64,000 nucleotides of DNA from Mycobacterium sp. HUMS_12744610 (GTDB taxonomy: Bacteria; Actinomycetota; Actinomycetes; Mycobacteriales; Mycobacteriaceae). The notes under the pieces are model-generated. The model did not search any database. It was not told where the DNA came from and saw nothing but the letters and a program-made list of their open reading frames with translations. A program made the translations under genes and the position numbers. The stretch lies in contig NZ_JBGEDP010000001.1 in NCBI RefSeq assembly GCF_041206865.1, forward strand, positions 2,728,001 through 2,792,000, read 5' to 3'. The stretch's first letter is position 1; each line of letters opens with the position of its first letter. Below are positions 25,791 to 34,831 of this stretch, piece by piece.

Positions 25791-26237
25791 CTACCAGCCA
25801 CCGAAAACGTCGAGTGATCCGACGTGGGCTCGGTTGAACTTCACCCGCTCGGTCAGGCACCAAGCCCCGTCTGAGCACCGCTGCCATGTGTCGCGGTAAT
25901 CGCCAAGCGTGTAAAACCGCGCCGATGGGTTGGCATCGGCGCTCAAGTGGACGTCGTGGATGTACGCGCGGCTGGTCGCGGTGTTCCCGTCGACATCAAT
26001 AACCACATTGCCCAACAGGTGTTGCGTGGGCCCGCAGTTGTCCAGGAATCCGCGGATCATCTCGATGATCGCCGCGCTGCCATGCAGGCGCCCTGCTCCA
26101 AAGTCGCCTTGCGCGTCAGCGGCGAGGATTTCGGCCATCGCAGCCCAATCGCGGTCGTCCATGGCGCGGGCCAACTTGGTCAGTGCTCGTTCGACATCAC
26201 GCTCATCGACCAGAAGCCGCACTCGATCGGCGTCCAC
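25791..26237 (-). CDS. NTF2-like (SnoaL-type) protein
   Basis: The 148-residue protein has the SnoaL/NTF2 layout: an N-terminal helix pair (ALTKLARAMDDRDWAAMAEIL), GSAAIIEMIRGFLDN, TQHLLGNVVIDVDG and an HDVHLSAD strand, then the usual ERVKFNRAHV edge. GTG 26237 has AAGGAA 5 bases upstream. It follows the FAD dehydrogenase in the minus-strand run with HsaC-like and HsaA-like genes and may help dehydrate or isomerise an intermediate. Confidence 0.8.
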   Translation of the reverse strand: MDADRVRLLVDERDVERALTKLARAMDDRDWAAMAEILAADAQGDFGAGRLHGSAAIIEMIRGFLDNCGPTQHLLGNVVIDVDGNTATSRAYIHDVHLSADANPSARFYTLGDYRDTWQRCSDGAWCLTERVKFNRAHVGSLDVFGGW

Positions 26238-26253
26238 GTCAGTTCCTTCGCGG

Positions 26254-27719
26254 TCAGCCTTTCGCCGCTGAGCGACCGGCGCGGCGCCCGTAGAAGCTGC
26301 CGTCGCCCAGCGAGACGCCGCTGGCGTAGCCCCAGGCGGCCAGCCCGGCCGTCGAGCGGCCGGCCGCGAACAGCCCCGGGATCGGCGCGCCGCTGACGTG
26401 CAGCACCTCCGCGTCCAGCGTGGTGCACAGCCCACCCAGGGTGAACCCGCCGGTGTTCTCCCGCAGGTCGATCGCGCCGACCGGCGACCCGATCGGCCGC
26501 AACCATTCGGGCTTCTTGTGCAACAGCGGGTCCTCGCCGCGCGCGGCGCCCTCGTTGTAGGCGGCCACCGTGGCCTGCAGCGAGCCGGGCGCCAGCCCCA
26601 TGTCGCGTTCCAGGTCGGCGACGTTGTCGGCCACCCAGTTCGCCTCCCGCAGCATGAACTTCGGTGACCACGACGCCATCGCCTCTTGCTGGGCGTCGTC
26701 GTCGATGATCAGGTAGGCGGTGTTGTCCTGCTGGTAGAGGGTGAGCTGGCCGACCCGGCCGGGGTAGGTGTCCTCGGCGACGTAGCGCTGGCCGCGGCCG
26801 TTGACGAGGATGCCGCGCACCAGTTGCTGAGGGTCGATGAAGATGGCGACCTCGGTGGCGTCCATGTGGGCCAGGTCCGCGCCGAGCGCCTGCGCCATCC
26901 GGATGCCCTGCCCGTCATGTTGTTCGATCGAGGCGGCCGGGCGCCCGGCGATGCGCGGCGCGTACTGCGCCACCATCGCGTCGTTGTAGCGAAGCTGCCC
27001 ATGGCGAGCACCACCCCGCGGCGCGCCCGGACGTTGATCTCGGCGCCGTAACGGCGGGCCCGGATTCCGGCCACCCTGCCGTCGGACTCGACGATCAGGC
27101 GCTGCACCCGCACGTCGTAGAGCGCCCGCGCGCCGGCCGCGGTGGCCGTCTCGACGAGCGGCTTCATCAACATGTAGCCGGCGCTGGCCTCGCCCTGCTT
27201 CTTGTTCGACATCTGCGGGACGTGGCCGCGCGGGGCGGGGGAGGCGATGGTGTTGAACGGGTAGGCGTTCTCGCCGCCGCTGTACATCAGGCCCTGGTCG
27301 CCCATCGGCTCCCAGCCGGGTTCGGAGAAGAACTCGGCCTTGAACGGCACACCGCAGTCGACGAGCCAGTCGAAGTGGGCGACGCTGCCGGCGCAGTAGT
27401 CGGCGATGCGCCCCGCGTCGGCCCCGGGGCCCATCGCGACGTTGAGGAAGGCCGCCATGTTGTCGACGGAATCGTCGAAGCCACAGGCCTTTTGCAGCGC
27501 GGTGCCGCCGCCGAGGTAGATGAAACCGCCGGCCATGGCGGCCGCACCACCCCAGGAGCCGGTGCGTTCGAGCACCAGGACGTCGGCGCCGGCGCGGGCC
27601 GCCTCGACCGCCGCGGCGGCCCCGGCGATGCCGTATCCGGCGATCACGACGTCAGCCTCGTCGTCCCAGGAGGTGATCGACGCCGCCGGGACCGGGGTGA
27701 CATCGGTATCGGGCGTCAT
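26254..27719 (-). pseudogene. FAD-dependent dehydrogenase of the KstD/fumarate-reductase type, frameshifted
   Basis: Restored, the protein has ~488 residues. The N-terminal part (from ATG 27719) has the FAD site VVIAGYGIAGAAAAVEAARAG and GGFIYLGGG. The C-terminal part (from ~26976) has the closing FAD segment RENTGGFTLGGLCTTLDAEVL and the GLFAAGRSTAGLAAWGYASG loop. The frames meet at about 26990: SFA is followed by TTTRWW in one frame and YNDAMVAQYAPR in the other. One missing base (GCCTAC to GCTAC) explains this, and the corrected length is an exact multiple of three. It starts in ATGA overlap with the HsaC-like gene. If the shift is real, the enzyme is dead; if it is a sequencing error, it is a delta1- or delta4-type steroid dehydrogenase candidate. 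Confidence 0.8.
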
Positions 27720-28624
27720 AACCGCATCGCCGCGGGCATCTCGCCGATCCACTGGTGGCCCCAGTAGCTGTCGGCAGTGATTTCCTCTGCGGTGTAATAG
27801 TTTTCGTCGACCCGCATCCCGTCGGTGCCGAATTCGATGTCCCAGTCGCCGGGGGCCCGGACGTAGAACGACACCATCTTGTCGTTGGTGTGCCGTCCGA
27901 GCGTGGAGGAGAGCTGGAAGCCCTCGGCGTTGACGCGGTCCAGCGCCTGACCCACCGCGTCGAGGGTGTCGACCTCGACCATGATGTGCACCAGGCGCGG
28001 GTCGCGCTGATGGGCGGCGGGGACGATCGCCAAGCTGTGGTGTCGCTCGTTGATGCCGAGGAAACGCACCCGCACCGGGCCGAACTCCTTGGGCAGCGGA
28101 ACCCGGAACGCGCCCCGGGAGCGGAACCCCAGCACCTCGGTGTAGAAGTCGAACAGGCCGCCCGGGTCCGTGGTGGGCAGCACGACGTGGCCCATGCCCT
28201 GGTCGCCGGTGACGAACCTCGCCCCGAACGGGGTGATCACCGGGCTGTGGTCGAGCACCGCGCCGTGAAAGACCTCGCACGTGATGCCGGCGGGGTCCTC
28301 GAAGGTGATCACCTCCTCGACGCGCCGGGCCTCGGCCTCCTCGTCGGAGAGTTGCTTGAACGCCACTCCGGCGCCGTCGAGCGCGGCTTTGACCCGCTGC
28401 AGGCCGGGGTGGTCGCGCACCTCCCAGCCCACGGTGCGGATCCGTTCGGTCTCCCCGGGCACCACGATCAGCCGGGCCGCGCGCTCGTCCATGCGCAGAT
28501 ACAGCGCCGACGGGTCGGGGCCCGATCCTTCGGCGAACCCCAGCACACCGAAGGCGAACTGCCGCCACCGGTCGATGTCGTTGGTCGAAATGGTGACGTA
28601 CCCAAGGCTTTTCAGTTCGGTCAC
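27716..28624 (-). CDS. Extradiol ring-cleavage dioxygenase, HsaC/BphC-like
   Basis: The 302-residue two-domain vicinal-oxygen-chelate dioxygenase starts LKSLGYVTISTND, as in HsaC. The Fe(II) ligands are visible: His in GDQGMGHVVL, His in RLVHIMVEV, and Glu in WDIEFGTDGMRV. The active-site His-Tyr region (LGRHTNDKMVSFYV) is also present. HsaC cleaves the catecholic A ring of 3,4-DHSA by meta-cleavage. This copy differs enough from Mtb HsaC in the second half to be a paralogue with a possibly different substrate. It overlaps the FAD dehydrogenase by 4 bases and follows the HsaA-like gene by 13 bases. Confidence 0.9.
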   Translation of the reverse strand: MTELKSLGYVTISTNDIDRWRQFAFGVLGFAEGSGPDPSALYLRMDERAARLIVVPGETERIRTVGWEVRDHPGLQRVKAALDGAGVAFKQLSDEEAEARRVEEVITFEDPAGITCEVFHGAVLDHSPVITPFGARFVTGDQGMGHVVLPTTDPGGLFDFYTEVLGFRSRGAFRVPLPKEFGPVRVRFLGINERHHSLAIVPAAHQRDPRLVHIMVEVDTLDAVGQALDRVNAEGFQLSSTLGRHTNDKMVSFYVRAPGDWDIEFGTDGMRVDENYYTAEEITADSYWGHQWIGEMPAAMRL

Positions 28625-28637
28625 TTTCGTCTCACTC

Positions 28638-29822
28638 CTAGATCAGCGCCCGGAGCGGGCCCTGGGGCGGTTCGACACCCAGCGAGCTCAGGGCCGACGC
28701 GTGGTAGATGGTGCCCGGGACGTGGATGGCGTGCATCTGCCCGACGTGCACATCGCGCCAGTAGCGCTGCAGCGGCTTGTCCATCCGCGACGCGTTGCCA
28801 CCCGATCGGGCGAAGATCTCGTCGACCGCCGACACCGCGCGCCACACCGCGCGCACCTGGGTGCGACGGCCCGCCGCCCGGTCGGCGAAGGACACCTCCT
28901 TGCCGGCGGCGACCATGTCATAGATCCGGTCGGCGTTGGCCAGCAGTTCCTGGCGGGCGGCGTTGATGTCGGCCGCGGCCTCGCCGACGGCGTACATGAC
29001 GTAGGGGTCGTCCTTGATCGCCGTTCCGGTGGCGCCGACCCGCTCTCGCTGATAATCCAGGTGTGCGGCCAGCGCGCCTTCGGCGATACCGATGGTCGCC
29101 GCCGAGATCCCCAGGGGAAACATCGTCGACCACGGCATCAGATACAGCGGCTCGGTCATCCCCGCCTCGCGCTGGGCGGTGCCGTCCATCACCTTGGTCG
29201 CGTCCATGGTCCGGTAGGAGGGGACGAACGCGTCTTTGACGATGACGTCCTTGGAGCCGGTGCCGCGCAGGCCCACCACATTCCAGGAGTCCTCGACGAT
29301 CTCGTAGTCCTTGCGGGGCAGGATCATGTGCAGCATCTGCGGCGGCATCAGCGGGATGCCGTTGGCGTCGCCGAGCATCGCGCCCAGGATGATCCAGTCG
29401 CAGTGGTCGGTGCCCGAGCTGAACTGCCAGCGGCCGTTGAACAGGTAGCCGCCGTCGACCGGCTTGGCCACGCCCTGGGGCGCATACGGGGAGGCCATCC
29501 ACGTGTCGACGTCGTCGGCCCAGACCTCGGCACCCACCTTCGGGTCGGCGTAGGCCAACTGGTAGGGGTGCACACCCACCACACCGACGATCCAGCCTGC
29601 CGCCGGATCGAGGGCCGCGGTCGCCATGACCGTCTCGGCGAACTCGCGGGGGTGGACCTCGAAGCCCGCATAGTTCTTGGGTTGCAGCAGTCGAATCAGG
29701 CCGGCGGCCTTCATCAGCTTCACCGAGTCGTCGGTGAGCCGGCCGATTCGCTCAGCTTCTGCGGCCTGCTCGCGCAACTGGTCGGCCATCGCCACGACCC
29801 GGTCAAGTACCCGCTCGCTCAT
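28638..29822 (-). CDS. Flavin-dependent hydroxylase oxygenase subunit, HsaA-like
   Basis: The 394-residue length equals that of HsaA. The acyl-CoA-dehydrogenase fold gives LLQPKNYAGFEV, ALDPAAGWIVGVVGVHPYQLA, FNGRWQFSSGTDHCDW and VVGLRGTGSKDV, which match HsaA block by block. HsaA hydroxylates 3-HSA ortho to its phenol, using reduced flavin from a separate reductase (HsaB). Start ATG 29822 is preferred because AGGA lies 8 bases upstream, whereas it is only 2 bases from ATG 29828. No HsaB-like reductase gene lies in the window. The product feeds the HsaC-like gene just downstream. Confidence 0.9.
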   Translation of the reverse strand: MSERVLDRVVAMADQLREQAAEAERIGRLTDDSVKLMKAAGLIRLLQPKNYAGFEVHPREFAETVMATAALDPAAGWIVGVVGVHPYQLAYADPKVGAEVWADDVDTWMASPYAPQGVAKPVDGGYLFNGRWQFSSGTDHCDWIILGAMLGDANGIPLMPPQMLHMILPRKDYEIVEDSWNVVGLRGTGSKDVIVKDAFVPSYRTMDATKVMDGTAQREAGMTEPLYLMPWSTMFPLGISAATIGIAEGALAAHLDYQRERVGATGTAIKDDPYVMYAVGEAAADINAARQELLANADRIYDMVAAGKEVSFADRAAGRRTQVRAVWRAVSAVDEIFARSGGNASRMDKPLQRYWRDVHVGQMHAIHVPGTIYHASALSSLGVEPPQGPLRALI

Positions 29823-30234
29823 TTTCATCGTCCTTACGTGTGTGGGCTTAATGAATGGTTTACCGCAGTCCATGCGCCGACTCTCTGATGATCCCGATCA
29901 GCGGGCTGAAATGGGTCCAAATCGATGTGCGAATTGTTGCCGACGAAACGGCTGTTGCCGCCCGTACGAGTCGAGCTCGACGCCGGCGCCGGGCGTCACA
30001 AGCGCCGTCGCGCCGCCCGGTGCTCGGGAACGGACCCGTTCCGAGGTCGCGGAAATCCCCAACCTGACGGCGGTGAACAATGCCAGTGCGCGGCCCTGGC
30101 TGCGCGAGACCTCACCCGGCAACCCACGCTCGGGGGCGATGCCGCGACCCGTTGTCGACTTCGATGCCGGGGGTAGCGGCGTTGACGCTCACGAAGGCCG
30201 GCCCGTACCGGCATGGACAGGCTGGACTGGCGCG
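29823..30234. other. Intergenic region, no gene seen
   Basis: About 410 bases between the HsaA-like gene start and the next minus-strand gene's end. Short open frames exist on both strands but none has a plausible ribosome site or recognisable sequence. It presumably holds the HsaA-like promoter. No clear palindrome was found. Confidence 0.5.
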
Positions 30235-31098
30235 CTAGCGACCCGATCGTCCACGACGAAAGGCGGCCATCCGCCAGAGGTACTGCGGCAGGTGCATGGA
30301 CGGCACCCGTCGCGGCCAGTCATCGGCACGGAAGTATGCGTCAGTGCCGCCGTCGACGAAAATAACGCTACCGCAAAGGAACTCGGCGGCATCCGAGAGC
30401 ATGAAGACCATCCAGTCCGCAAGCTGTGCGGGGTCTCCGAAGCCGCCGACCGGCACGGGAAACGAGCGGATCGCCCTGGCCTCGCGCGGTGTGGCCAACT
30501 GCTTCTGTAACAGCGGGGTCATGATCGCGCCCGGCGCGATCGCGTTCAAGCGGATCCCCGCACCTGCCCACTCCGGTGTCACCGCGGTGCGCCGCACCCA
30601 ACGTGAGAGCGCGATTTTCGACGCGCCGTAGGCCATCGACGGGGCGGCCGACCGAAACATGCGTACCGCCCGTTCAGCCCTGACCACATCGCGGTCCAGC
30701 AACGCGCGTACCGCGCGCCCCGGCACGGCCGGCATCGTGGTCGCCGAGTTGCTCGCGACGACGACCACCTTCGCGTTCCCCGCCGCCGTGAACGCAGGAC
30801 GCCACGCCTCGGCCAATTCGACCACGCCGAGAAAATTCACCGTCAGGATCAGGGGCACACCGGTCGCACCGGGGGTAGGTCCGAGGCCCGCCGCCAGCAC
30901 CGCGCCATCCAGTCGGCCGTCGCAGGCCTCGGACACCGCTCCGGACGCCGCCGTGCGCCCGTCCTGACTGGAAAGGTCGGCCAGCACATCGGCGTCCCTG
31001 ATGTCGACACCGATCACGCGGTGGCCCGCTTCCCGGAGTTTTGCCGCGGCGGCACGCCCCATACCCGAAGCAGATCCGGTGACCGCGTAGACGCCCAT
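30235..31098 (-). CDS. Short-chain dehydrogenase/reductase
   Basis: The 287-residue SDR starts MGVYAVTGSASGMGRAAA, which is a TGxxxGxG site. The middle has VVVASNSATT and a YGASKIALSRW active site, and the C-terminus has SVIFVDGGTDA. The NNAG motif is replaced by a degenerate AAGLGPTPG stretch, a pattern seen in 3-alpha-hydroxysteroid dehydrogenase-like SDRs. GAGGG just precedes ATG 31098. It follows the mycofactocin-type SDR gene by 11 bases on the same strand, and this run probably starts at the BVMO gene at 33535. Confidence 0.85.
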   Translation of the reverse strand: MGVYAVTGSASGMGRAAAAKLREAGHRVIGVDIRDADVLADLSSQDGRTAASGAVSEACDGRLDGAVLAAGLGPTPGATGVPLILTVNFLGVVELAEAWRPAFTAAGNAKVVVVASNSATTMPAVPGRAVRALLDRDVVRAERAVRMFRSAAPSMAYGASKIALSRWVRRTAVTPEWAGAGIRLNAIAPGAIMTPLLQKQLATPREARAIRSFPVPVGGFGDPAQLADWMVFMLSDAAEFLCGSVIFVDGGTDAYFRADDWPRRVPSMHLPQYLWRMAAFRRGRSGR

Positions 31099-31109
31099 AT
31101 GCCCTCTTC

Positions 31110-31910
31110 CTACGCTTTCGCCAGAAGACCGGCGTCGACCACGATCTGGGTCCCGGTGATATAGCGGGCTTCGTCGGAGGCCAGGAAGACGACCACATTG
31201 CTGACATCGACGGGTTCGACCCACGGCACGGGTAGCAAGTGACGGGCGATGAGCACCTCCGCGGCGTCCTCTGCCGTCGGGTTGTCCAAGTCGGGGCGAA
31301 GGCGCCGGAACGTCGCGTCGTTGAGGACCATCGCGGTTCCCACTGCGCCGGGATGGACGGTGTTCACGCGGATACGTCGCGGCCCGAGTTCGTTGGCGAG
31401 TGTGCGCGCCAGTCCCACCACGGCGTGCTTGCTCGCGGTGTAATGGGCACTGTTCGCGGTGCCACGAATGCCGTTGGTGGAACTGATGATGACGACAGAG
31501 CCACCCCGCTCCCCGATGTGGGGCACGCCCGCCTTCACGGTGTGCCAGACGCCGGTGAGATTGACGTCCAGCACCTGCTGCCAACTCTGGGGGGTGATCT
31601 CCCACGTGGGAGCGCCCGCAGGATGAATCCCGGCATTGGCGACGACCACGTCGATGGGACCGAGTTCGGCGACGGCGGCATCCACCGCGGCCGTCACGGC
31701 GGGCAAGTCGCTGATGTCGGCCAGCCCCGTCGCGGCGCGCACGCCCCGCCGCGCGACGGCGGCGGCGGTTTCGGCGAGTTCGGCGGCCGCCGCGGGCGCA
31801 TCCAGCGCGATGACGTCGGCACCCTCGTCCGCGAACCGCTCACAGTGGGAGCGACCGGTCCCTCGGGCGGCGCCGGTCACCAGGACGACGCGACCATGCA
31901 GACCTGACAT
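31110..31910 (-). CDS. Mycofactocin-type short-chain dehydrogenase
   Basis: The 266-residue SDR has TGAARGTGRSHCERFADEG at the start, NAGIHPAG, and YTASKHAVVG as active site. Its C-terminus reads LLPVPWVEPVDVSNVVVFLASDEARYITG, the signature of SDRs that bind NAD non-exchangeably and pass electrons to the peptide cofactor mycofactocin. The start overlaps the BVMO stop by one base (TGATG). The mycofactocin genes themselves are not in the window. A hydroxyl group of the pathway substrate is the likely target. Confidence 0.88.
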   Translation of the reverse strand: MSGLHGRVVLVTGAARGTGRSHCERFADEGADVIALDAPAAAAELAETAAAVARRGVRAATGLADISDLPAVTAAVDAAVAELGPIDVVVANAGIHPAGAPTWEITPQSWQQVLDVNLTGVWHTVKAGVPHIGERGGSVVIISSTNGIRGTANSAHYTASKHAVVGLARTLANELGPRRIRVNTVHPGAVGTAMVLNDATFRRLRPDLDNPTAEDAAEVLIARHLLPVPWVEPVDVSNVVVFLASDEARYITGTQIVVDAGLLAKA

Positions 31911-33535
31911 CAAGATCCCTTGATCAGCGAGAATCCCTTGTATCCGGCCTCGGCGACCTCTTTGCAGATGTCGAGATAGACCCCGAACCCGCCGATGAAC
32001 AGCATGAAGACCCGCGGCTTCCCGGGAACGTTGGCGCCCAGGTACCACGAATTGGCCTTCGTGAACAGGCTCGCCTCGGCCCGGCGGGCGCACTCGGCCA
32101 CCCAGTCATCGACGGCCTGCGCGGTCGCCTCGATCGCCGTGTAGCCGTGGGCATCGAGGTAGGCGATGCAGTCGGCGATCCAGTTCACGTGCGCCTCGGC
32201 GTGCAGCACCATGTTGGCCAGCACGGCGGGAGCACCGGGGCCGCACACCACGAACAGATTGGGGAACCCGTCGGTGTTCAGGCCGAGATAGGACCGCGGC
32301 CCATCGCTCCAATAATCGCGCAGGTGCTTGCCGTTGCGGCCGACGATGTCGATCTTGTCCAGTGCGCCGGTCATCGCGTCGAAACCGGTGGCGAGCACGA
32401 TCATGTCCAGGTCGTAGTGTGCGTCGGTGGTGTTGATCCCGGCGGCGTCGACGGAGATGATCGGTGTTTTGCGGACGCTGACCAGTTTTACGTTCGGGCG
32501 GTTGAAAGTCTGAAAGTAATTGGTGTCGGTGCAGATCCGCTTGGTGCCGATCGGGTGGTCGTTGGGAATGAGGAGTTCGGCCACCTCCGGGTCGTCGATC
32601 ACGGCCCGGACCTTCTCCTCATAGAACTTGCGGGCCTCTTCATTGGCGGCCGGGTCGGTCATCTGGTCCGGGAAGGTCTTGGAGAAGAGCACACCGCCCA
32701 GATCCCAGCGCTTCTCGAACGCCGCGCGTCGTTCCTCGGGTGTCGCCTCCATGGTCGGCTTGGGGTGCGCGACATGGGGGGAGCCGCCTGAGCTGCGCCA
32801 TGACACCCGTCGCCGTTGCTCGTAATTCGCCTTGACCTCCGCGCGATCGGAGTCGGTGAGCGGGCGGTTGCCCGCGGGGACGCTGAAATTCGGGGTGCGT
32901 TGGAAGACATAGAGCTGTGACGCCTCTGCGGCGATGATCGGGATCGACTGGATACCGGAGGAACCGGTTCCGATGACCGCGACCCGCTTGCCGGCGAAGT
33001 CCACCGGCTCGTGCGGCCACGAGGCAGTGTGGTGCACCTCCCCGGCGAAGGTGTCCAGGCCGGGGAACTGCGGGGTCAGCGCCGCCGACAGGGGACCCGT
33101 GGCCATCAGGCAGAAGCGGGCGGTGACGCGCTCACCCGTGTCTGTCGTCACCGTCCAACGCAACTTGTGCTCGTCGAGCACCGCGGACGTGACCCGGGAG
33201 TTCAGTGTGACGTCCCGACGCAGATCCAATCGGTCGGCGACCCAGTTGATGTAGGCCAGGATCTCGGCCTGGGTGGCGTACTTTTCCGACCAGTCCCATT
33301 CCTGTTGCAGCTCGTCGGAAAACGAGTAGCAGTAGTCCACGCTCTCGACGTCGCACCGGGCACCGGGGTAGCGGTTGAAGTACCACGTACCACCGACGTC
33401 GGGTCCGGCCTCGAACACCCGGACGGTCAACCCGTCGGACCGCAGCCTGTGCAGCGCATACAAACCCGCGAACCCGGCTCCGACCACCACAACATCAATA
33501 TCGGGAGCCACCAGCCGATCACCGCCACTTTTCAC
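31910..33535 (-). CDS. Baeyer-Villiger monooxygenase, cyclohexanone-monooxygenase type
   Basis: The 541-residue flavoprotein has VVVGAGFAGLYALH for FAD, GGTWYFNRYPGARCD typical of class B enzymes, the fingerprint FAGEVHHTASW, and VIGTGSSGIQSIP for NADPH. A LATGFD motif is also present. It converts a ketone, cyclic or linear, to an ester or lactone. The GTG start at 33535 diverges from a ferredoxin gene; GTG 33511 is possible. With the mycofactocin-type SDR downstream it forms an alcohol-to-ketone-to-lactone pair. Confidence 0.93.
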   Translation of the reverse strand: MKSGGDRLVAPDIDVVVVGAGFAGLYALHRLRSDGLTVRVFEAGPDVGGTWYFNRYPGARCDVESVDYCYSFSDELQQEWDWSEKYATQAEILAYINWVADRLDLRRDVTLNSRVTSAVLDEHKLRWTVTTDTGERVTARFCLMATGPLSAALTPQFPGLDTFAGEVHHTASWPHEPVDFAGKRVAVIGTGSSGIQSIPIIAAEASQLYVFQRTPNFSVPAGNRPLTDSDRAEVKANYEQRRRVSWRSSGGSPHVAHPKPTMEATPEERRAAFEKRWDLGGVLFSKTFPDQMTDPAANEEARKFYEEKVRAVIDDPEVAELLIPNDHPIGTKRICTDTNYFQTFNRPNVKLVSVRKTPIISVDAAGINTTDAHYDLDMIVLATGFDAMTGALDKIDIVGRNGKHLRDYWSDGPRSYLGLNTDGFPNLFVVCGPGAPAVLANMVLHAEAHVNWIADCIAYLDAHGYTAIEATAQAVDDWVAECARRAEASLFTKANSWYLGANVPGKPRVFMLFIGGFGVYLDICKEVAEAGYKGFSLIKGS

Positions 33536-33600
33536 AGGGTCAACGGTAGATCCTGCGCGCCGGAGGCAGGTGAGGTATCCCGGTGACCGGACTCCGAGAC

Positions 33601-33616
33601 GGCCGGCCTCCCGGCC
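33601..33616. promoter_or_regulatory. Perfect 6-4-6 inverted repeat in divergent promoter region
   Basis: GGCCGG-CCTC-CCGGCC lies between the BVMO start (33535) and the ferredoxin start (33666). It could be an operator or only a GC-rich hairpin. Position is the only support. Confidence 0.25.
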
Positions 33617-33665
33617 ATCGGAAAGGCATCGGCGGGCCGGCTCATCGCCCCGTCAGAATCGCTCC

Positions 33666-33983
33666 ATGTCAGAACCCGGACGACATGACGCCGCTGTGCG
33701 CACCGACGCGGCGGCTGCTGCTGTCGAGGTGAACTTGGCCGGCGAGGTCCACCGATTGCGCTGGCCGCGCGACCAGTCACTCGTCGACACGATGCTCGAC
33801 GCCGGAATCGACGTGCCACACTCGTGCCGTGAAGGCCACTGCGGCTCCTGCGTGGCGACCCTCGTCTCGGGTGAGGTGGACATGGCCTGTTGCGAGCTAC
33901 TGGGACCCGAAGAGCGCGCCGAGGGTTTGATCCTGGCCTGCCAGGCCCGCCCGCTCAGCGATGATGTCCGCGTCGAGTTCTGA
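33666..33983 (+). CDS. Plant-type [2Fe-2S] ferredoxin
   Basis: This 105-residue ferredoxin carries the cluster motif C-x4-C-x2-C in SCREGHCGSCVAT, with the fourth cysteine about 38 residues later in LACQARPL. It resembles the C-terminal ferredoxin domain of KshB-type reductases but stands alone without FAD or NAD domains. It could feed electrons to the KshA-type oxygenase or another oxygenase. Start ATG 33666; the ribosome site is weak. It precedes a mycofactocin-type SDR by 6 bases. Confidence 0.9.
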   Translation: MSEPGRHDAAVRTDAAAAAVEVNLAGEVHRLRWPRDQSLVDTMLDAGIDVPHSCREGHCGSCVATLVSGEVDMACCELLGPEERAEGLILACQARPLSDDVRVEF

Positions 33984-33989
33984 CGCGGT

Positions 33990-34823
33990 ATGAGTAAGCG
34001 TCTGGCGGGCAAGGTCGCACTGATCACCGGCGCAGCGCGGGGGATCGGACGCGCGCAGGCCGTGCGGTTCGCGCAGGAGGGCGCCGACGTCGTGGCGCTC
34101 GATGTGTGCGGAGCGGTCGACACCGTGGTGGTTCCGCACAGCACGCCCGCCGACCTCGAGCGCACGGCTTCGTTGGTCGCCGAAACCGGCGCGCGGGTGC
34201 ACACCGAGGTCGTCGACGTCCGTGACCTCGCGGGCGTCCAGGCTGCCGCTGACCGCGGCGTCCGGCAGTTCGGCGGGCTGGACGTTGTGTGCGCCACCGC
34301 CGGGATCACTTCGCGCGGTGCGGCGCTCGACCTCGACGAAGATGCCTGGCGCGCCATGCTGGATGTCAACCTCACGGGGGTATGGCATACGTGCCGCGCC
34401 GGTGCGCCCCACCTGATTGCGCGCGGCGCCGGCGCGATGGTCTTGACGAATTCCATCGCCGGATTGCGTGGCTTGGTCGGCGTGGCCCACTACACCGCCG
34501 CCAAGCACGGTGTCGTCGGACTGATGCAGAGCCTGGCCAAAGAGCTGGCGCCGCACAATGTCCGCGTCAATTGTGTGCATCCCACAAATGTCGACACGCC
34601 GCTGATCCAGAACGACGCCGTGCGCGGTGCATTCCGCCCGGACTTGGATCGGCCACCCACCCGCGCCGAATTCGCCGAAGCGGCACTGGGCATGAACCTG
34701 CTTCCCGTCCCATGGATAGAACCCATAGACGTCGCCAACGCATCGCTGTTCTTGGCGTCCGACGAGGCGCGCTACATCACCGCGGCGACCCTGCCCGTGG
34801 ACGCCGGCGCCACTCAACGGTAG
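33990..34823 (+). CDS. Mycofactocin-type short-chain dehydrogenase
   Basis: The 277-residue SDR has TGAARGIGRAQAVRFAQEG, CATAGIT in place of NNAG, the YTAAKHGVVG active site and the end LLPVPWIEPIDVANASLFLASDEARYIT, as in mycofactocin-dependent oxidoreductases. It is a clear relative of the gene at 31110, on the opposite side of the divergent promoter. Sits between a ferredoxin and a truncated SDR. It may hand electrons from substrate oxidation to mycofactocin. Confidence 0.88.
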   Translation: MSKRLAGKVALITGAARGIGRAQAVRFAQEGADVVALDVCGAVDTVVVPHSTPADLERTASLVAETGARVHTEVVDVRDLAGVQAAADRGVRQFGGLDVVCATAGITSRGAALDLDEDAWRAMLDVNLTGVWHTCRAGAPHLIARGAGAMVLTNSIAGLRGLVGVAHYTAAKHGVVGLMQSLAKELAPHNVRVNCVHPTNVDTPLIQNDAVRGAFRPDLDRPPTRAEFAEAALGMNLLPVPWIEPIDVANASLFLASDEARYITAATLPVDAGATQR

Positions 34824-34831
34824 GAGCAATC

